Assembly: GCF_903819435.1 (NCBI RefSeq)
Contig: NZ_CAIJDP010000060.1
Location: 542,022 to 606,021 of the forward strand
Length of the DNA stretch: 64,000 nt
Reading direction: 5' to 3'
DNA from: Flavobacterium salmonis
Lineage (GTDB): Bacteria; Bacteroidota; Bacteroidia; Flavobacteriales; Flavobacteriaceae
The translations under genes and the position numbers were made by a program. Shown here in pieces: positions 18,342 through 28,402 of this stretch; positions within the stretch are counted from its first letter, which is position 1, and each line of letters opens with the position of its first letter. The notes beneath the pieces were generated by a model. That model did not search any database. It saw only the letters and a program-made list of their open reading frames with translations, and was not told the DNA's origin.

Positions 18342-19016
18342 TTATTCCTCTTTAATACATTTGATCGAAAAACCATATCGCTTAAAAACACTGTCTCTTC
18401 TTACATCTGCAAAAGCCTGAAACATTCTGTCACTCCAATTGTAAAATTCAAAACTTCCATTTGTAGTCCAATAATATCCGTTAGATTTAAGCATATAAAA
18501 AGCTCCCTTCTCGTCCCGATATCCGCCCGGCAATGCATTAAAACCAGTTGCATTATTTCCGACCGCATTAGACGGCAACCAATGTGTGTTCCCTTTTTCT
18601 TTCAAAAAAATCCCTATTGAATTGGAATTAATAAAAGACTCCAGTTCCCTTAAATCTTCTTCTGTTGGAATCCTCCAGCCTTTTGGTGCAATTCGTCTGA
18701 TATCTTTCAGGCAATTGTAATTGTATAAAAATCCATACTCTTTTACAAAAGCAATATCATTATTATAGAAAGAATAACCGGCTTGTTCTATCTTTTTCCA
18801 ATCTTTATTACTTGTGATTTTTTTAATCGAATCTCCATTATTAAACCGGGTGACTTTAAGGTTTTCTACCATCCAGGTCTGCTTTCCAATCTTCGTTGTA
18901 TGATATATGTTACCATCTAAATCTTCTACTGTTTCAGCATTTTTACAAGAAAAAAAAGAAAAGAAAAAAAGAAGAACAGCTATTTTGTAAATATCTTTAA
19001 TTTGTGTCATTATCAA
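18342..19016 (-). CDS. FISUMP-domain lipoprotein
   Basis: Predicted lipoprotein of 224 residues (lipobox FFSC, C24; a start two codons later is also possible). The body matches the Fibrobacter succinogenes major paralogous (FISUMP) domain: DGNIYHTTKIGKQTWMVENL, GFLYNYNCLK, GWRIPTEEDLRELESF, ATGFNALPGGYRDEKG and a closing YGFSIKCIKE. These domains are found in surface and secreted proteins of Bacteroidota and relatives; their molecular function is unknown. It lies 5 bases after the next upstream lipoprotein gene, so the two are probably cotranscribed. Confidence 0.85.
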   Translation of the reverse strand: MIMTQIKDIYKIAVLLFFFSFFSCKNAETVEDLDGNIYHTTKIGKQTWMVENLKVTRFNNGDSIKKITSNKDWKKIEQAGYSFYNNDIAFVKEYGFLYNYNCLKDIRRIAPKGWRIPTEEDLRELESFINSNSIGIFLKEKGNTHWLPSNAVGNNATGFNALPGGYRDEKGAFYMLKSNGYYWTTNGSFEFYNWSDRMFQAFADVRRDSVFKRYGFSIKCIKEE

Positions 19017-19021
19017 TTATT

Positions 19022-19591
19022 CTAGAGCATTTTAAACATCTTTATTTCTTTATTGGTTTCATAAAATATAAAACAATCCTGTTCTAAATTTTTTAAAAGA
19101 AATCCGTTTTTCTTTATTACAAGCGATTCCGGTACTTTTTTTACAATATCTGTTCTTCCCGCAGGTTTTACGGACACACAAAAATGCACTCCTTCAGGTT
19201 TTATATTCTCAATTGAAAAGGGAGAAATCCAATATAAATAATCCTTGTGTGAAGATAAAATAATTCCTAATTTTAATTGATTACCATCCTTTATCAACAC
19301 AGCATAATCAAGTATTTGGTCATTATTAATATCCGTATAACATTCATTTGGAATCATATTGCGATCATAAAAATCCCAAAACAGATTAGAATATTCTTCT
19401 TTTTTTATCATTTCAAGCTTTGGGAATTTTTGCTGAAAATCATTTTTTACCTTTTGAGGAATTGTAAAAAGATTATTTTGTTGCGGAATAGACCTTTCAA
19501 AATCCCTAATACGTTCTTTAGAAGAATCTTTACATCCGTAAAAAGATAATAGAAAAATAAAAAAAACAAATCGGCTTATTGATCCATTCAT
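19022..19591 (-). CDS. Hypothetical lipoprotein
   Basis: 189-residue protein I do not recognise. The signal MNGSISRFVFFIFLLSFYGC gives a lipobox Cys at residue 20. An upstream ATG at 19630 is rejected because it falls in the terminator of the preceding gene. The mature part is rich in charged and aromatic residues and has a DINNDQILDYAVLIKDGNQLKLGIIL-like segment (quoted in part: NNDQILDYAVLI), reminiscent of FG-GAP-like or VCBS-type strands, but no family can be named. It is followed directly by the FISUMP lipoprotein gene. Confidence 0.7.
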   Translation of the reverse strand: MNGSISRFVFFIFLLSFYGCKDSSKERIRDFERSIPQQNNLFTIPQKVKNDFQQKFPKLEMIKKEEYSNLFWDFYDRNMIPNECYTDINNDQILDYAVLIKDGNQLKLGIILSSHKDYLYWISPFSIENIKPEGVHFCVSVKPAGRTDIVKKVPESLVIKKNGFLLKNLEQDCFIFYETNKEIKMFKML

Positions 19592-19609
19592 AGAAAGAAA
19601 TTTATAATA

Positions 19610-19638
19610 AAAGCGATGTAAAAAAATCACATCGCTTT
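19610..19638 (-). terminator. Terminator after the beta-helix lipoprotein gene
   Basis: A perfect 10-base stem AAAGCGATGT / ACATCGCTTT (19610-19619 and 19629-19638), 19 bases after the stop of the gene at 19657-20775 on the minus strand. Confidence 0.65.
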
Positions 19639-19656
19639 GTTTTTTAAACTATAACA

Positions 19657-20775
19657 TTACCACGTTCCGTTCACAGCCGTATAAGTCTGACCATTTACCT
19701 TCGTACTGCAATTCGTTGCATTTTGATGCTGAACATTAGGATTTCCATTACTTACCGTACCTGCCAGAACCTTAGTATTACTGGCATTTTGCAATAAAAT
19801 CCCCTGAATGGCTGTATTGGCAATATCTACAGTATTTACTGTACATCCATTGCTGCCCGTAACACTAAAGAAACCGCGTCCGCTACCTCGGGAATATACT
19901 TTAGCACAAACTACATTTGGTCCGTTATTATTGGCGCAACGAAAAGTCGCATAACCTGTAACTGAACCTGTTGTACTGTTATTGGTTCCTGTAACCGTAC
20001 CCACTGTACCATTTTTGGATTGATTGAGTAATACTCCACAAGCCGCATTATTGCTGGAAGTCACGTTGCCAATAGAAAACCCGTCAACACCGTAGGTTTC
20101 AATAGAATTATCTCCGCCAGTAATATTAATAGTTCCGCTGATAGTCAAATTGCTGGTTGCAGCTGTACTGTTATCAACCCTGATTCCTAATCCTAAATCA
20201 GCCTGAGGCACACCAATATTCATGGTAATATTACTGATATTCATAACCGTACATCCTTTAAACCAAATACCATAGCGTGGTTTTCCCGAAACCTTAAGAT
20301 TTTTCACTTCAATATTTGTTTTTCTGTCTGCCCAAACAGGAATAACCAAAGCATCGCCACTATTGGCATTGAAAGTATTATTTGCAAAATCCAGCCCGGT
20401 ATAACTGGCCATATTTACATATTTCAGAGATCCGCCAGTTGATCCCGACGCACCTGAAACACGAACGGTTACCCACTCTTTTGTATCTCTCCCTGAAGTA
20501 AGATTGTTAATTGCAGCCTGAATAGCAGCTACATAATCAGAACCAGTGTATTTGGTTACACCATTTACTTTAGCAACATAGGCGCCTGTTGAACCGGTTA
20601 CTTCACCAGATAAATCGCCTCCTTTTGCAGTTGAAACCTGATAAGTTTCATTTTGTGCCACAGCTTCAGCTTCAGCATTTGTTTCTTCACTGTCACTTGT
20701 ACAGCCTGCAAAAAAACTTAAACCAACGAATAACACTGAGGCAAAAAACTGCCTCTTAAACATTTCTTTTTTCAT
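19657..20775 (-). CDS. Right-handed beta-helix lipoprotein
   Basis: 372 residues, with a lipoprotein signal ending SFFAGC (C25) and an acidic stretch just after it, as in exported surface lipoproteins. The body is rich in Asn, Thr, Gly and Ser, with short strand-turn repeats (NIEVKNLKVSGKPRYGIWF, NLTISGTINITGGDNSIETY, GVDGFSIGNVTSSNNAACGV). That is typical of the single-stranded parallel beta-helix of pectate-lyase-like proteins. It may bind or cleave polysaccharide, but I cannot point to catalytic residues. No carbohydrate-utilisation locus (SusC/D) lies nearby. Confidence 0.75.
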   Translation of the reverse strand: MKKEMFKRQFFASVLFVGLSFFAGCTSDSEETNAEAEAVAQNETYQVSTAKGGDLSGEVTGSTGAYVAKVNGVTKYTGSDYVAAIQAAINNLTSGRDTKEWVTVRVSGASGSTGGSLKYVNMASYTGLDFANNTFNANSGDALVIPVWADRKTNIEVKNLKVSGKPRYGIWFKGCTVMNISNITMNIGVPQADLGLGIRVDNSTAATSNLTISGTINITGGDNSIETYGVDGFSIGNVTSSNNAACGVLLNQSKNGTVGTVTGTNNSTTGSVTGYATFRCANNNGPNVVCAKVYSRGSGRGFFSVTGSNGCTVNTVDIANTAIQGILLQNASNTKVLAGTVSNGNPNVQHQNATNCSTKVNGQTYTAVNGTW

Positions 20776-20950
20776 AATAAATTTTGGTTGATAGTTAATA
20801 CGGTCAGTAAATTATTACTATTTACACCAAAAACTATCCTGTACAATCTTGCTTACAAAAAATACAAATATTTAAATATCAAATACATAAAAATATTCTT
20901 TAAAATTAACAACTATATTGAATTGCAGATTTAAAAAAAGAATAGAGAAA

Positions 20951-22198
20951 TTAATCTTTTTTATTCTTGGCTTCTATCCATTTTGCCATGTATTTAGTAC
21001 TCTTCAGCGTATGATGCTGAAGCAGATTTCCCATAAAATTATGCAGACGATGATTTTCAGAATCAATCAATAATAAACTAACTATATCAATTAATTTATT
21101 TGAATATTTATTTTTTTGATAGCATTCATTAATAATTGCAACACCATTTTTTTGTGATTGTTTCCAAGTATTTTCTTCCCCGTATAATAAAACTGCCTGT
21201 TTTGCAAACTTCGCAATATCATTTTCTATAAAACCATTCCAGGGTAAATTGGCATGCATGGCTTCTGAACCAATACTTGTTGTAACACTTGGGGTTCCGC
21301 ATTGCATCGCTTCTAATAATTTTCCTTTTAATCCGGCTCCGAAACGAATTGGCGCCAAAACCACTCTGGCTCTTTTCACAACTTCATTTGCATCTGCTGC
21401 CCTTCCCATAATAAAAAAACCATCTTTAGGCTGATGCAATTGCAGGACTTTATGCGAAGGATAAGCTCCGTAAACTTCTAAAACAGCTTCCGGAAATTGT
21501 TTTTTTATTAATGGCCAAATAACTTCTTTTAAGTATTGAACCGTATTCCAATTCGGTTCATGAAGAAAATTTCCGATGAAAACAAAATGCTGACGATCTT
21601 CAAAAGAAGGTAATTTTAAAAGATCTTCTTCCTTTATTTCCTCCACTAAAAAAGGAAGATAAAACAATATTTCTGAATCTATTTTGAAAACATTATTTAA
21701 AACTTCCATTTCAAATTCTGAAATCATCAAAGATAAATCGCATCTTAAAATACTGGCAATTTCTCGCTTTGCCACTTCCTCAGATAACAAATCGTTCAGT
21801 TCAAAAGTTCTGTTTTCTTTGAAGGCTTTTTGGCGCGCTGTTCTTAAACAATGTAAATCCTCAGTATCTAATAATCTAATGGCTTGGGGACAATTTTCAG
21901 TCACACGCCAGCCAAATTGTTCTTCAATCATAAAACGGTCAAATAAAACAACATCAGGATTTAGTTCGATTATAAAATCATCAAAACTGGAGCTATTCAA
22001 TTCTATACTTCGCTTTTCAACTCCAAATTCTGTCAAATCAATCATAAAATCACTATGTAAAGCCGGACTTGCAAATGTAATTTCAAAACCATTTTCTTTG
22101 AAAATAGAAATCAATTGCATCATTCTTCCGCCTGCTGCAGAAGAATTGGGTTCTGGCCAGACAAAACCAATTATTAAAAGTTTTTTTGTTTGATTCAT
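20951..22198 (-). CDS. Glycosyltransferase, GT-B fold (family 1/4 type)
   Basis: 415-residue predicted sugar transferase. The N-terminal Rossmann domain begins KKLLIIGFVWPEPNSSAAGGR, a nucleotide-sugar enzyme pattern. The C-terminal donor-binding domain has FIGNFLHEPNWNTVQYLKEV, GRAADANEVVKRARVVLAPI and FGAGLKGKLLEAMQCGTPSV, the usual place for the conserved glutamate. The frame extends to 22228, but the ATG at 22198 gives the conserved start. It is divergent from miaE. Acceptor and pathway unknown; surface polysaccharide or protein glycosylation is likely. Confidence 0.85.
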   Translation of the reverse strand: MNQTKKLLIIGFVWPEPNSSAAGGRMMQLISIFKENGFEITFASPALHSDFMIDLTEFGVEKRSIELNSSSFDDFIIELNPDVVLFDRFMIEEQFGWRVTENCPQAIRLLDTEDLHCLRTARQKAFKENRTFELNDLLSEEVAKREIASILRCDLSLMISEFEMEVLNNVFKIDSEILFYLPFLVEEIKEEDLLKLPSFEDRQHFVFIGNFLHEPNWNTVQYLKEVIWPLIKKQFPEAVLEVYGAYPSHKVLQLHQPKDGFFIMGRAADANEVVKRARVVLAPIRFGAGLKGKLLEAMQCGTPSVTTSIGSEAMHANLPWNGFIENDIAKFAKQAVLLYGEENTWKQSQKNGVAIINECYQKNKYSNKLIDIVSLLLIDSENHRLHNFMGNLLQHHTLKSTKYMAKWIEAKNKKD

Positions 22199-22279
22199 TT
22201 TGATTCTTTGAACTACAAAATAATGCATTTTTACGCTTAATTACACGATATTTCCTGATTTTAGCTGATAAAAAAGAAC

Positions 22280-22287
22280 TAATTTTG
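22280..22287 (+). promoter_or_regulatory. Possible -7 element for miaE
   Basis: TAATTTTG matches TAnnTTTG and lies 24 bases before the miaE ATG. No TTG was found at the expected -33 position. Confidence 0.4.
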
Positions 22288-22310
22288 CAAAATATAAATC
22301 TGCAAAAATT

Positions 22311-22892
22311 ATGTTAGGATTAAAATTAGCCACAGATCCACGCTGGGTGAATATCGTCGAATCAAATATCGAAGAAATTTTAACGGATCATGCCTGGTGT
22401 GAGCAGAAAGCAGCATCTAATGCGATTAGTTTAGTTACGTACAATTCTGAATTAGAAGAACTTGTAACAGAAATGCTTGTAATTGCGAGAGAAGAACTGG
22501 AGCATTTACAAATGGTGCATGACATAATTAAAAAAAGAGGGCTGACTTTGGGACGCGAAAGAAAAGATCATTATGTAAATGAGCTCTTTAAATTCATGAA
22601 AAAAGATGGCAGCCGTAAAGACGCACTTTGTGATCGCTTGTTATTTTCGGCTATGATAGAGGCCAGAAGCTGTGAACGTTTTAAGGTACTTTCAGAAAAT
22701 ATAAAAGACGAAGAACTGGCTAAATTTTATCGCGACCTGATGATTTCTGAAGCGGGTCATTACACCACATTTTTAGGATTCGCCAGAAAATATGCTGACA
22801 ATGTTGATGTCGACAAACGATGGGCAGCATGGATCGAATACGAAGGTTCCATTATTACCAATTATGGAAAAAATGAAACAGTACACGGATAA
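22311..22892 (+). CDS. miaE: tRNA-(ms2io6A)-hydroxylase MiaE
   Basis: Di-iron monooxygenase that hydroxylates the isopentenyl side chain of 2-methylthio-N6-isopentenyladenosine at tRNA position 37. 193 residues, ferritin-like four-helix bundle. Conserved segments: WCEQKAASNAISLVTYN, the metal motif REELEHLQMVHDII (ExxH), MIEARSCERFKVL and the second metal motif ISEAGHYTTFL (ExxH). No signal peptide. AsmA-like gene follows after 60 bases, on the same strand. Confidence 0.93.
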   Translation: MLGLKLATDPRWVNIVESNIEEILTDHAWCEQKAASNAISLVTYNSELEELVTEMLVIAREELEHLQMVHDIIKKRGLTLGRERKDHYVNELFKFMKKDGSRKDALCDRLLFSAMIEARSCERFKVLSENIKDEELAKFYRDLMISEAGHYTTFLGFARKYADNVDVDKRWAAWIEYEGSIITNYGKNETVHG

Positions 22893-22952
22893 ATCACTGT
22901 ACTTTTCTCATTTTTAAACTATACACAATACAATAATACTAACATTTTTGTT

Positions 22953-25706
22953 ATGTCAAAAAACAAAACCAAATCCATTTTATTTAAAATTGCAAAATAT
23001 TCAGGAATTACCTTTTTTGTAGTTTTAGGATTGTTGTTTATTACACCTATCATTTTCGCTGATAAAATTAAAGAGCAAATCAAAAAAACTGCTAACGAAA
23101 AACTTAGTGCAGAACTTAATTATTCAGATGTTTCGCTTTCCTTTTTTCATCATTTTCCTTCGTTAACTTTAACTTTAAATGATTTAAACCTGAACGGATC
23201 ATCACCTTATGCAACCGAAAAATTCATTACTGCCAAAGAAGTTTCTTTTGGAATTAACGTTGCCAGTCTGATCTTTAGCAAAGCGGTAAAAATTGATCAG
23301 ATTTATTTATCGGATTCGTTTATTAATGTAAAAGTTAATAAAAAAGGAGAAGCAAATTACAATATTTACAAATCTTCTTCGCAACAGGAAAAATCAAAAG
23401 ACAGCTCAGATACTGCCTTAAAATTAGAAAGAATTGAAATATTAAACAGTAAAATAATTTATGATGACCAATCGACCAAAGTGCATTTTGATGCTTTAGG
23501 GTTCAATTACTTAGGCAAAGGCGATTTAAACAAAGCGGTTTTCGATTTGTATTCGAAAGCTAAAATTGAAAAACTAAATATTGTTTATGAAGATGAACCT
23601 TATTTAATGAACAAAAAGATCGATGCTGATTTGATTACGAAAGTTAATGTAAATTCCCTGTCTTTTTATTTTCAGCAAAACAACCTGAAAATTAATCAGC
23701 TTTTGGTTGATTTTAAAGGAAATTTTGACTTTTTGAAAGATGGCTACAATATGGATTTTGTTATCAAATCTGACAACAGTGATTTGTATGATGTTTTTAC
23801 TGCCTTTCCTCCAAAATACATTAGCTGGCTTTCTAAAACCGAATTAAAAGGAAACACCAATTTACTTTTTACACTTAAAGGAAATTATATAGCCTCTCAA
23901 AAAATTGCCCCGGATTTAAATTTAGATGTAAAAATAGACAACGGATTTGTGAATTATGACAAAAGCGCCTTTCCGGTTTCAAACTTAAATTTAGACATTA
24001 AGACAAAAGTTCCATCTTTGAATCCGGATCTTTTAATTGTTGATGCAAAAAATCTATCCTTAAACATTAATAAGGATTACCTAAAATCAAAATTCTATAT
24101 AAAAGGAGCAAACACTCCTGACATAAATGGCGATTTTAAAGCCAAAATTGATCTTGACAAATTAAGCAGAGCTTTAGGAATTCCTGGCATTACATTAAAA
24201 GGTGCATTGACCGGAGACATTAAAACCAACGGAAAATTTGATAAAAAAAACAGATTATTCCCTACTACCAAAGGCCTGATCGAATTGAACAATGGATATA
24301 TAAAAACAAAATATTATCCAAATCCGATTACCAATATCATGGTAAAAACCTCAATTGACAATCAAAAAGGAACTTTTGATGATTTAAAAGTAAAAATAAA
24401 ACCTGCTCAATTTACCTTTGAAGGAAAACCTATTTTTATGTCGGCAGATTTAAGCAATTTTGATGATTTGAATTATGATGTAAAAGCAAAAGGAGAACTA
24501 AACATTAGCAAAATATATAACGTTTTTTCGCAAAAAGGACTTGATCTGGATGGCTTTATAAAGGCAGATTTAGTTTTAAAAGGAAAACAAAGTGATGCCA
24601 CAAAAGGAAATTACAGCAAGCTTCAGAATAAAGGGACTCTTGAATTACGAAACATTGGAATTGCATCTGAACATCTTCCTAAAAAATTCATCATTAAGGA
24701 AGGTATTTTTAAAATCAATCAGGATAAAATGTCTTTCAATAACTTTTTGGCCGCTTACGGAGAATCAGATTTTAAGATGAATGGCTATTTACAAAACGTT
24801 TTTAATTATGCCACTACCAAAACCGGAGTTCTAAAAGGTTCATTTACAGTTTCGGCACGATATATTAATGTAGACGAATTTATGTCGAATACTGCTGCAA
24901 TTACTTCTCCAGCGCCAACTAAAACAGAAGCTTCAACTACTCAGGTTAGCCAAACCGGAGTTATCATTATTCCTACGAATTTGAATTTACAATTGATGGC
25001 AAATGCCCAAAAAGTATATTATGACAAACTAATTCTTCAAAATGCCAGTGGAAATTTAAAAATGAATAAAGGCAAACTGAGCATGCAAAACACAGGTTTT
25101 AATTTAATAGGCTGCAAAGTCGTCATGAATGGCAATTATCAGTCTGTAACTTCTCAAAAAGCCAATTTCGATTACAACATAAAAGCTTCGGATTTTGATA
25201 TTAAAAAAGCTTATAACGAAATTGATGTTTTCAGAAAAATGGCCAGTGCAGCCGAAAAAGCACAGGGAATTGTGTCTTTGGATTACCAACTAAAGGGACG
25301 CCTTAACGGAAACATGGAACCCGTTTATCCATCATTAGTTGGAGGAGGAACTCTTTCTGTAAAAGATATAAAAATAAGAGGATTGAAAATGTTTAATGCA
25401 GTGAGCAAAAAAACAAATTCTGAATCAATGAAAAACCCTGATGTTTCTAAAGTAGACATTAAAACTACGATCAAAAACAACATCATGACTGTAGAACGTT
25501 TTAAATTTAAGTTTGCGGGCTTCAGGCCACGAATCGAAGGAACAACAAGTTTAGACGGAAAACTTAATTTAAAAATGCGTTTAGGATTACCTCCATTAGG
25601 TATATTTGGAATTCCACTCACTGTTACAGGAACTCAAAATAATCCAAAAGTAAAAGTGGGCCGCAATACGGAAGATCTTGAGGAAACTAAAGATATTGAG
25701 CAATAG
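22953..25706 (+). CDS. AsmA-like membrane-anchored protein
   Basis: 917-residue protein with one N-terminal membrane segment (about residues 15-33, FFVVLGLLFITPIIF). It is followed by the AsmA opening LSAELNYSDVSLSFFHHFPSLTLTLNDLNL and a long beta-rich body. The C-terminus (GGGTLSVKDIKIRGL, FKFAGFRPRIEGTTSLDGKL, LGLPPLGIFGIPLTVTGTQ) is the AsmA-like C-terminal domain. Family members sit in the inner membrane with the body in the periplasm and are linked to outer-membrane biogenesis and lipid transport. The exact role here is inferred from the family. Confidence 0.87.
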   Translation: MSKNKTKSILFKIAKYSGITFFVVLGLLFITPIIFADKIKEQIKKTANEKLSAELNYSDVSLSFFHHFPSLTLTLNDLNLNGSSPYATEKFITAKEVSFGINVASLIFSKAVKIDQIYLSDSFINVKVNKKGEANYNIYKSSSQQEKSKDSSDTALKLERIEILNSKIIYDDQSTKVHFDALGFNYLGKGDLNKAVFDLYSKAKIEKLNIVYEDEPYLMNKKIDADLITKVNVNSLSFYFQQNNLKINQLLVDFKGNFDFLKDGYNMDFVIKSDNSDLYDVFTAFPPKYISWLSKTELKGNTNLLFTLKGNYIASQKIAPDLNLDVKIDNGFVNYDKSAFPVSNLNLDIKTKVPSLNPDLLIVDAKNLSLNINKDYLKSKFYIKGANTPDINGDFKAKIDLDKLSRALGIPGITLKGALTGDIKTNGKFDKKNRLFPTTKGLIELNNGYIKTKYYPNPITNIMVKTSIDNQKGTFDDLKVKIKPAQFTFEGKPIFMSADLSNFDDLNYDVKAKGELNISKIYNVFSQKGLDLDGFIKADLVLKGKQSDATKGNYSKLQNKGTLELRNIGIASEHLPKKFIIKEGIFKINQDKMSFNNFLAAYGESDFKMNGYLQNVFNYATTKTGVLKGSFTVSARYINVDEFMSNTAAITSPAPTKTEASTTQVSQTGVIIIPTNLNLQLMANAQKVYYDKLILQNASGNLKMNKGKLSMQNTGFNLIGCKVVMNGNYQSVTSQKANFDYNIKASDFDIKKAYNEIDVFRKMASAAEKAQGIVSLDYQLKGRLNGNMEPVYPSLVGGGTLSVKDIKIRGLKMFNAVSKKTNSESMKNPDVSKVDIKTTIKNNIMTVERFKFKFAGFRPRIEGTTSLDGKLNLKMRLGLPPLGIFGIPLTVTGTQNNPKVKVGRNTEDLEETKDIEQ

Positions 25707-25711
25707 AATCT

Positions 25712-25742
25712 AAACCTGCTTTTTTTGAGCAGGTTTTTCTTT
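25712..25742 (+). terminator. Rho-independent terminator after the AsmA-like gene
   Basis: Stem AAACCTGCT / AGCAGGTTT (25712-25720 and 25728-25736), then a T-rich tail. Confidence 0.8.
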
Positions 25743-25795
25743 TTATTAAATTATATTTATAGTTTTGGTTTTGAATAACAAACAAACAGACAACC

Positions 25796-26608
25796 ATGAA
25801 TCAGTCAAAAAGAGGAGAATTTTATGGTCAGACTAACAAAACTATTTCTCTTGAAGGAATAACGCTCACAGATACTGTATATACCCACCCTAAAGTCGAC
25901 TGGCACTATCATGAGCATGCTTATTTTACATTTATCCTGCAGGGAAATGTTATAGAAGGAAATAAAAAAGAAGTTTATAATTGTTCCCCCGGAAGTGTTC
26001 TGTTTCACAACTGGCAGGAATCTCATTATAACATCAAACCAGATGGTTTTACCAGAGGTTTTCATCTTGAAATTGAAAAAAAATGGCTTGATGATTTGAC
26101 AATAAACAGCAATAATTTGCAAGGAAGTACCTCGATCCTGAATCCGGACATCAAACTTTTGATGTATAAAATATTCCGGGCAACTAAAATTGATGATATC
26201 CAATCTGATCTTTCTACACAAACTTTATTGATCGAAATACTGTCAAAACTAAATGGTGATTCTCAATCCGTTTTACATAAAAATCCGAAATGGGTTTTAA
26301 TGATTAACGAAATTCTTCATGATCAATTCACAGAAACTATAACGCTCGATTATTTGTCAAAAATACTAAACATACATCCTATTCATCTTTCACGGGATTT
26401 TTCAAAATATTTTAATTGCAATTTGGGTGAATATATCCGGAAATTAAAAATAGAGAAAGCATTGTCTTTAATTGGTTTGCAAAATAAATCTTTGACCGAA
26501 ATAGCTTATGAGTGTGGCTTTTCTGACCAAAGTCATCTTACACGATCATTCAAAGAAGTTAACGGTTTAAATCCTTCTCAGCATAAAAAATTGCTTTTCA
26601 AAAAATAA
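25796..26608 (+). CDS. AraC-family transcriptional regulator
   Basis: 270 residues. The N-terminal cupin-type sensor has VDWHYHEHAYFTFILQGNV and SPGSVLFHNWQESHYN. The C-terminal AraC domain has HPIHLSRDFSKYFNCNLGEY and LTEIAYECGFSDQSHLTRSF with KEVNGLNPSQHKK. A TAGTTTTG -7-like element lies at 25760-25767. The next gene on the same strand, 75 bases away, is a secreted serine hydrolase that it may regulate; this is inference from position only. Confidence 0.88.
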   Translation: MNQSKRGEFYGQTNKTISLEGITLTDTVYTHPKVDWHYHEHAYFTFILQGNVIEGNKKEVYNCSPGSVLFHNWQESHYNIKPDGFTRGFHLEIEKKWLDDLTINSNNLQGSTSILNPDIKLLMYKIFRATKIDDIQSDLSTQTLLIEILSKLNGDSQSVLHKNPKWVLMINEILHDQFTETITLDYLSKILNIHPIHLSRDFSKYFNCNLGEYIRKLKIEKALSLIGLQNKSLTEIAYECGFSDQSHLTRSFKEVNGLNPSQHKKLLFKK

Positions 26609-26683
26609 GTAAAATGTTAATTCTGTACAATTTTTTGAATTTGTTGCGCCGTAGTTTTACATTTTAACATTTATAAAAATCAC

Positions 26684-28351
26684 ATGATAAAACAAATCTT
26701 TTTATTATCAATACTATTCTTCAATAACATTGTTTCTGCACAAAATAATAATCTGATAAAAACCGATGGAATAACGACTAAAGTACATAAACGTAATATT
26801 AGCAAAATTACCTTTATGAATGGAAATATTCCTTTAGATCAATATACCGAATCTGATTTTCTCAAATCATTCGAATTAAAACGCAAATCAGACTTAAACA
26901 TCAGAGTTTTCATGGATAATTCTGTTACGAATTACTTACATCAATTAAACCCTAATTTACCTGCAGAAAAGCTTTTACAAACAGGGAACCTCCAATTTTC
27001 GTTTTATATTGACAACAAGTTTATTTATAAAGAAAATATTAATTTCGGATGCAATTTCGGATCAGCGGGAAACAAAAATACTTCAACGACATTTAGGGTT
27101 CCACTTACCAACTCAAAAGGAGAAGACTGGTGGGCAATGTACATGTGGGACAGATTTAAAGATAACGGCGGAGAAAAAGCTTTGACTGAAGGTACGCATA
27201 AACTAAAAATAGAAATTCGGCCTTATCTTAAAAATGATATTACTAACGAAAGTAAAACGGGAGATCTAATAGCAAAAGGTGAAATCCAGCTTATTATAAA
27301 AACACCAAAATTAACAGCAAAACAAATTGAAGTTCAGCCTATATTACCAAACAGCGATTGGGAAGTTTCGAATTTTCCTTTTGACAAAAAAAAGATCGAA
27401 AAGCTTAATACTGATATTGCAAATTATAGTTTGAAAGAGATAACAAGTGTAGTTGTCGTTTATAATAAAAAGCTGTTAGTTGAAGAGTATTTTAATGATG
27501 CAAACAGAAATACTTTACATGACACCCGTTCAGCAGGAAAATCTTTTGCGTCAACATTAATGGGAATTGCCATAAACGATGGTTATATTAAAAATGAGAA
27601 TCAAGCTTTAAACAAATTCTATGACTTAAATAAATTTGCAAATTACGGAACAAAAAAAGATAGTGTAAAAATAAAAGACTTGCTAACCATGAGCTCTGCA
27701 TTTGAAGGCTCTGATATAGATGGAGATTCGCCAGGAAACGAAGAAAACATGTATCCTAAAGATAACTGGGTAAAATTCGCTTTAGACTTACCCATGGATA
27801 AATCCAAAACCAATGGTGGAAAATGGGATTACTTTACAGCCGGAACAGTTTTATTAGGCGATATTATAAATAAATCTGTTCCTAATGGATTAGAAAAATA
27901 TGCTAATGAAAAACTTTTCAAACCATTAAACATCACTAATTACCAATGGCAATTTACTCCGCAAAAAGTGCCTAATACCGCAGGAAGCCTGCAAATGACA
28001 TCTCTTGATTATGCAAAATATGCTCAATTGTACAAAAACAAAGGCGATTGGAATGGCAAACAAATTCTTTCTCCAGACTGGGTTAAAAAAACTTTAACTC
28101 ATCAAATTCAAATTCCTGAAAGAGAAAATCAATTCTATGGTTATTTGTTTTGGAATAAGACTTTTACTTTTGACGGTAAATACTACGAAACGTATTATTG
28201 CGCTGGTAATGGAGGAAATGAGTTTATAATCTTCAACGATCTTCCTATTGTAATTATTATCACTTCAAAAGCTTACAATAAACCTTATGGACACGCTCAG
28301 GCTGATAAAATTGTACTTGATTATGTACTCCCTTCTATAATAAAAGAATAA
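26684..28351 (+). CDS. Secreted serine hydrolase (class C beta-lactamase / penicillin-binding-protein-like)
   Basis: 555 residues with a cleavable signal peptide (FFNNIVSAQ). The first 200 residues form an extra N-terminal beta-rich region without a recognised family. The catalytic domain carries the SxxK motif RSAGKSFAS (S283, K286), the YxxA-type motif KWDYFTAGTVLLG, LTMSSAFEG, and NTAGSLQMTSLDYAKYAQLY typical of the class C/esterase group. A substrate (beta-lactam, D-amino peptide or ester) cannot be deduced. It lies behind an AraC regulator. Confidence 0.85.
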   Translation: MIKQIFLLSILFFNNIVSAQNNNLIKTDGITTKVHKRNISKITFMNGNIPLDQYTESDFLKSFELKRKSDLNIRVFMDNSVTNYLHQLNPNLPAEKLLQTGNLQFSFYIDNKFIYKENINFGCNFGSAGNKNTSTTFRVPLTNSKGEDWWAMYMWDRFKDNGGEKALTEGTHKLKIEIRPYLKNDITNESKTGDLIAKGEIQLIIKTPKLTAKQIEVQPILPNSDWEVSNFPFDKKKIEKLNTDIANYSLKEITSVVVVYNKKLLVEEYFNDANRNTLHDTRSAGKSFASTLMGIAINDGYIKNENQALNKFYDLNKFANYGTKKDSVKIKDLLTMSSAFEGSDIDGDSPGNEENMYPKDNWVKFALDLPMDKSKTNGGKWDYFTAGTVLLGDIINKSVPNGLEKYANEKLFKPLNITNYQWQFTPQKVPNTAGSLQMTSLDYAKYAQLYKNKGDWNGKQILSPDWVKKTLTHQIQIPERENQFYGYLFWNKTFTFDGKYYETYYCAGNGGNEFIIFNDLPIVIIITSKAYNKPYGHAQADKIVLDYVLPSIIKE

Positions 28352-28402
28352 AATTTACTTTTTTATTTATTCAAGCCGATAATTTCAATTTATAGAAAAC
28401 AA

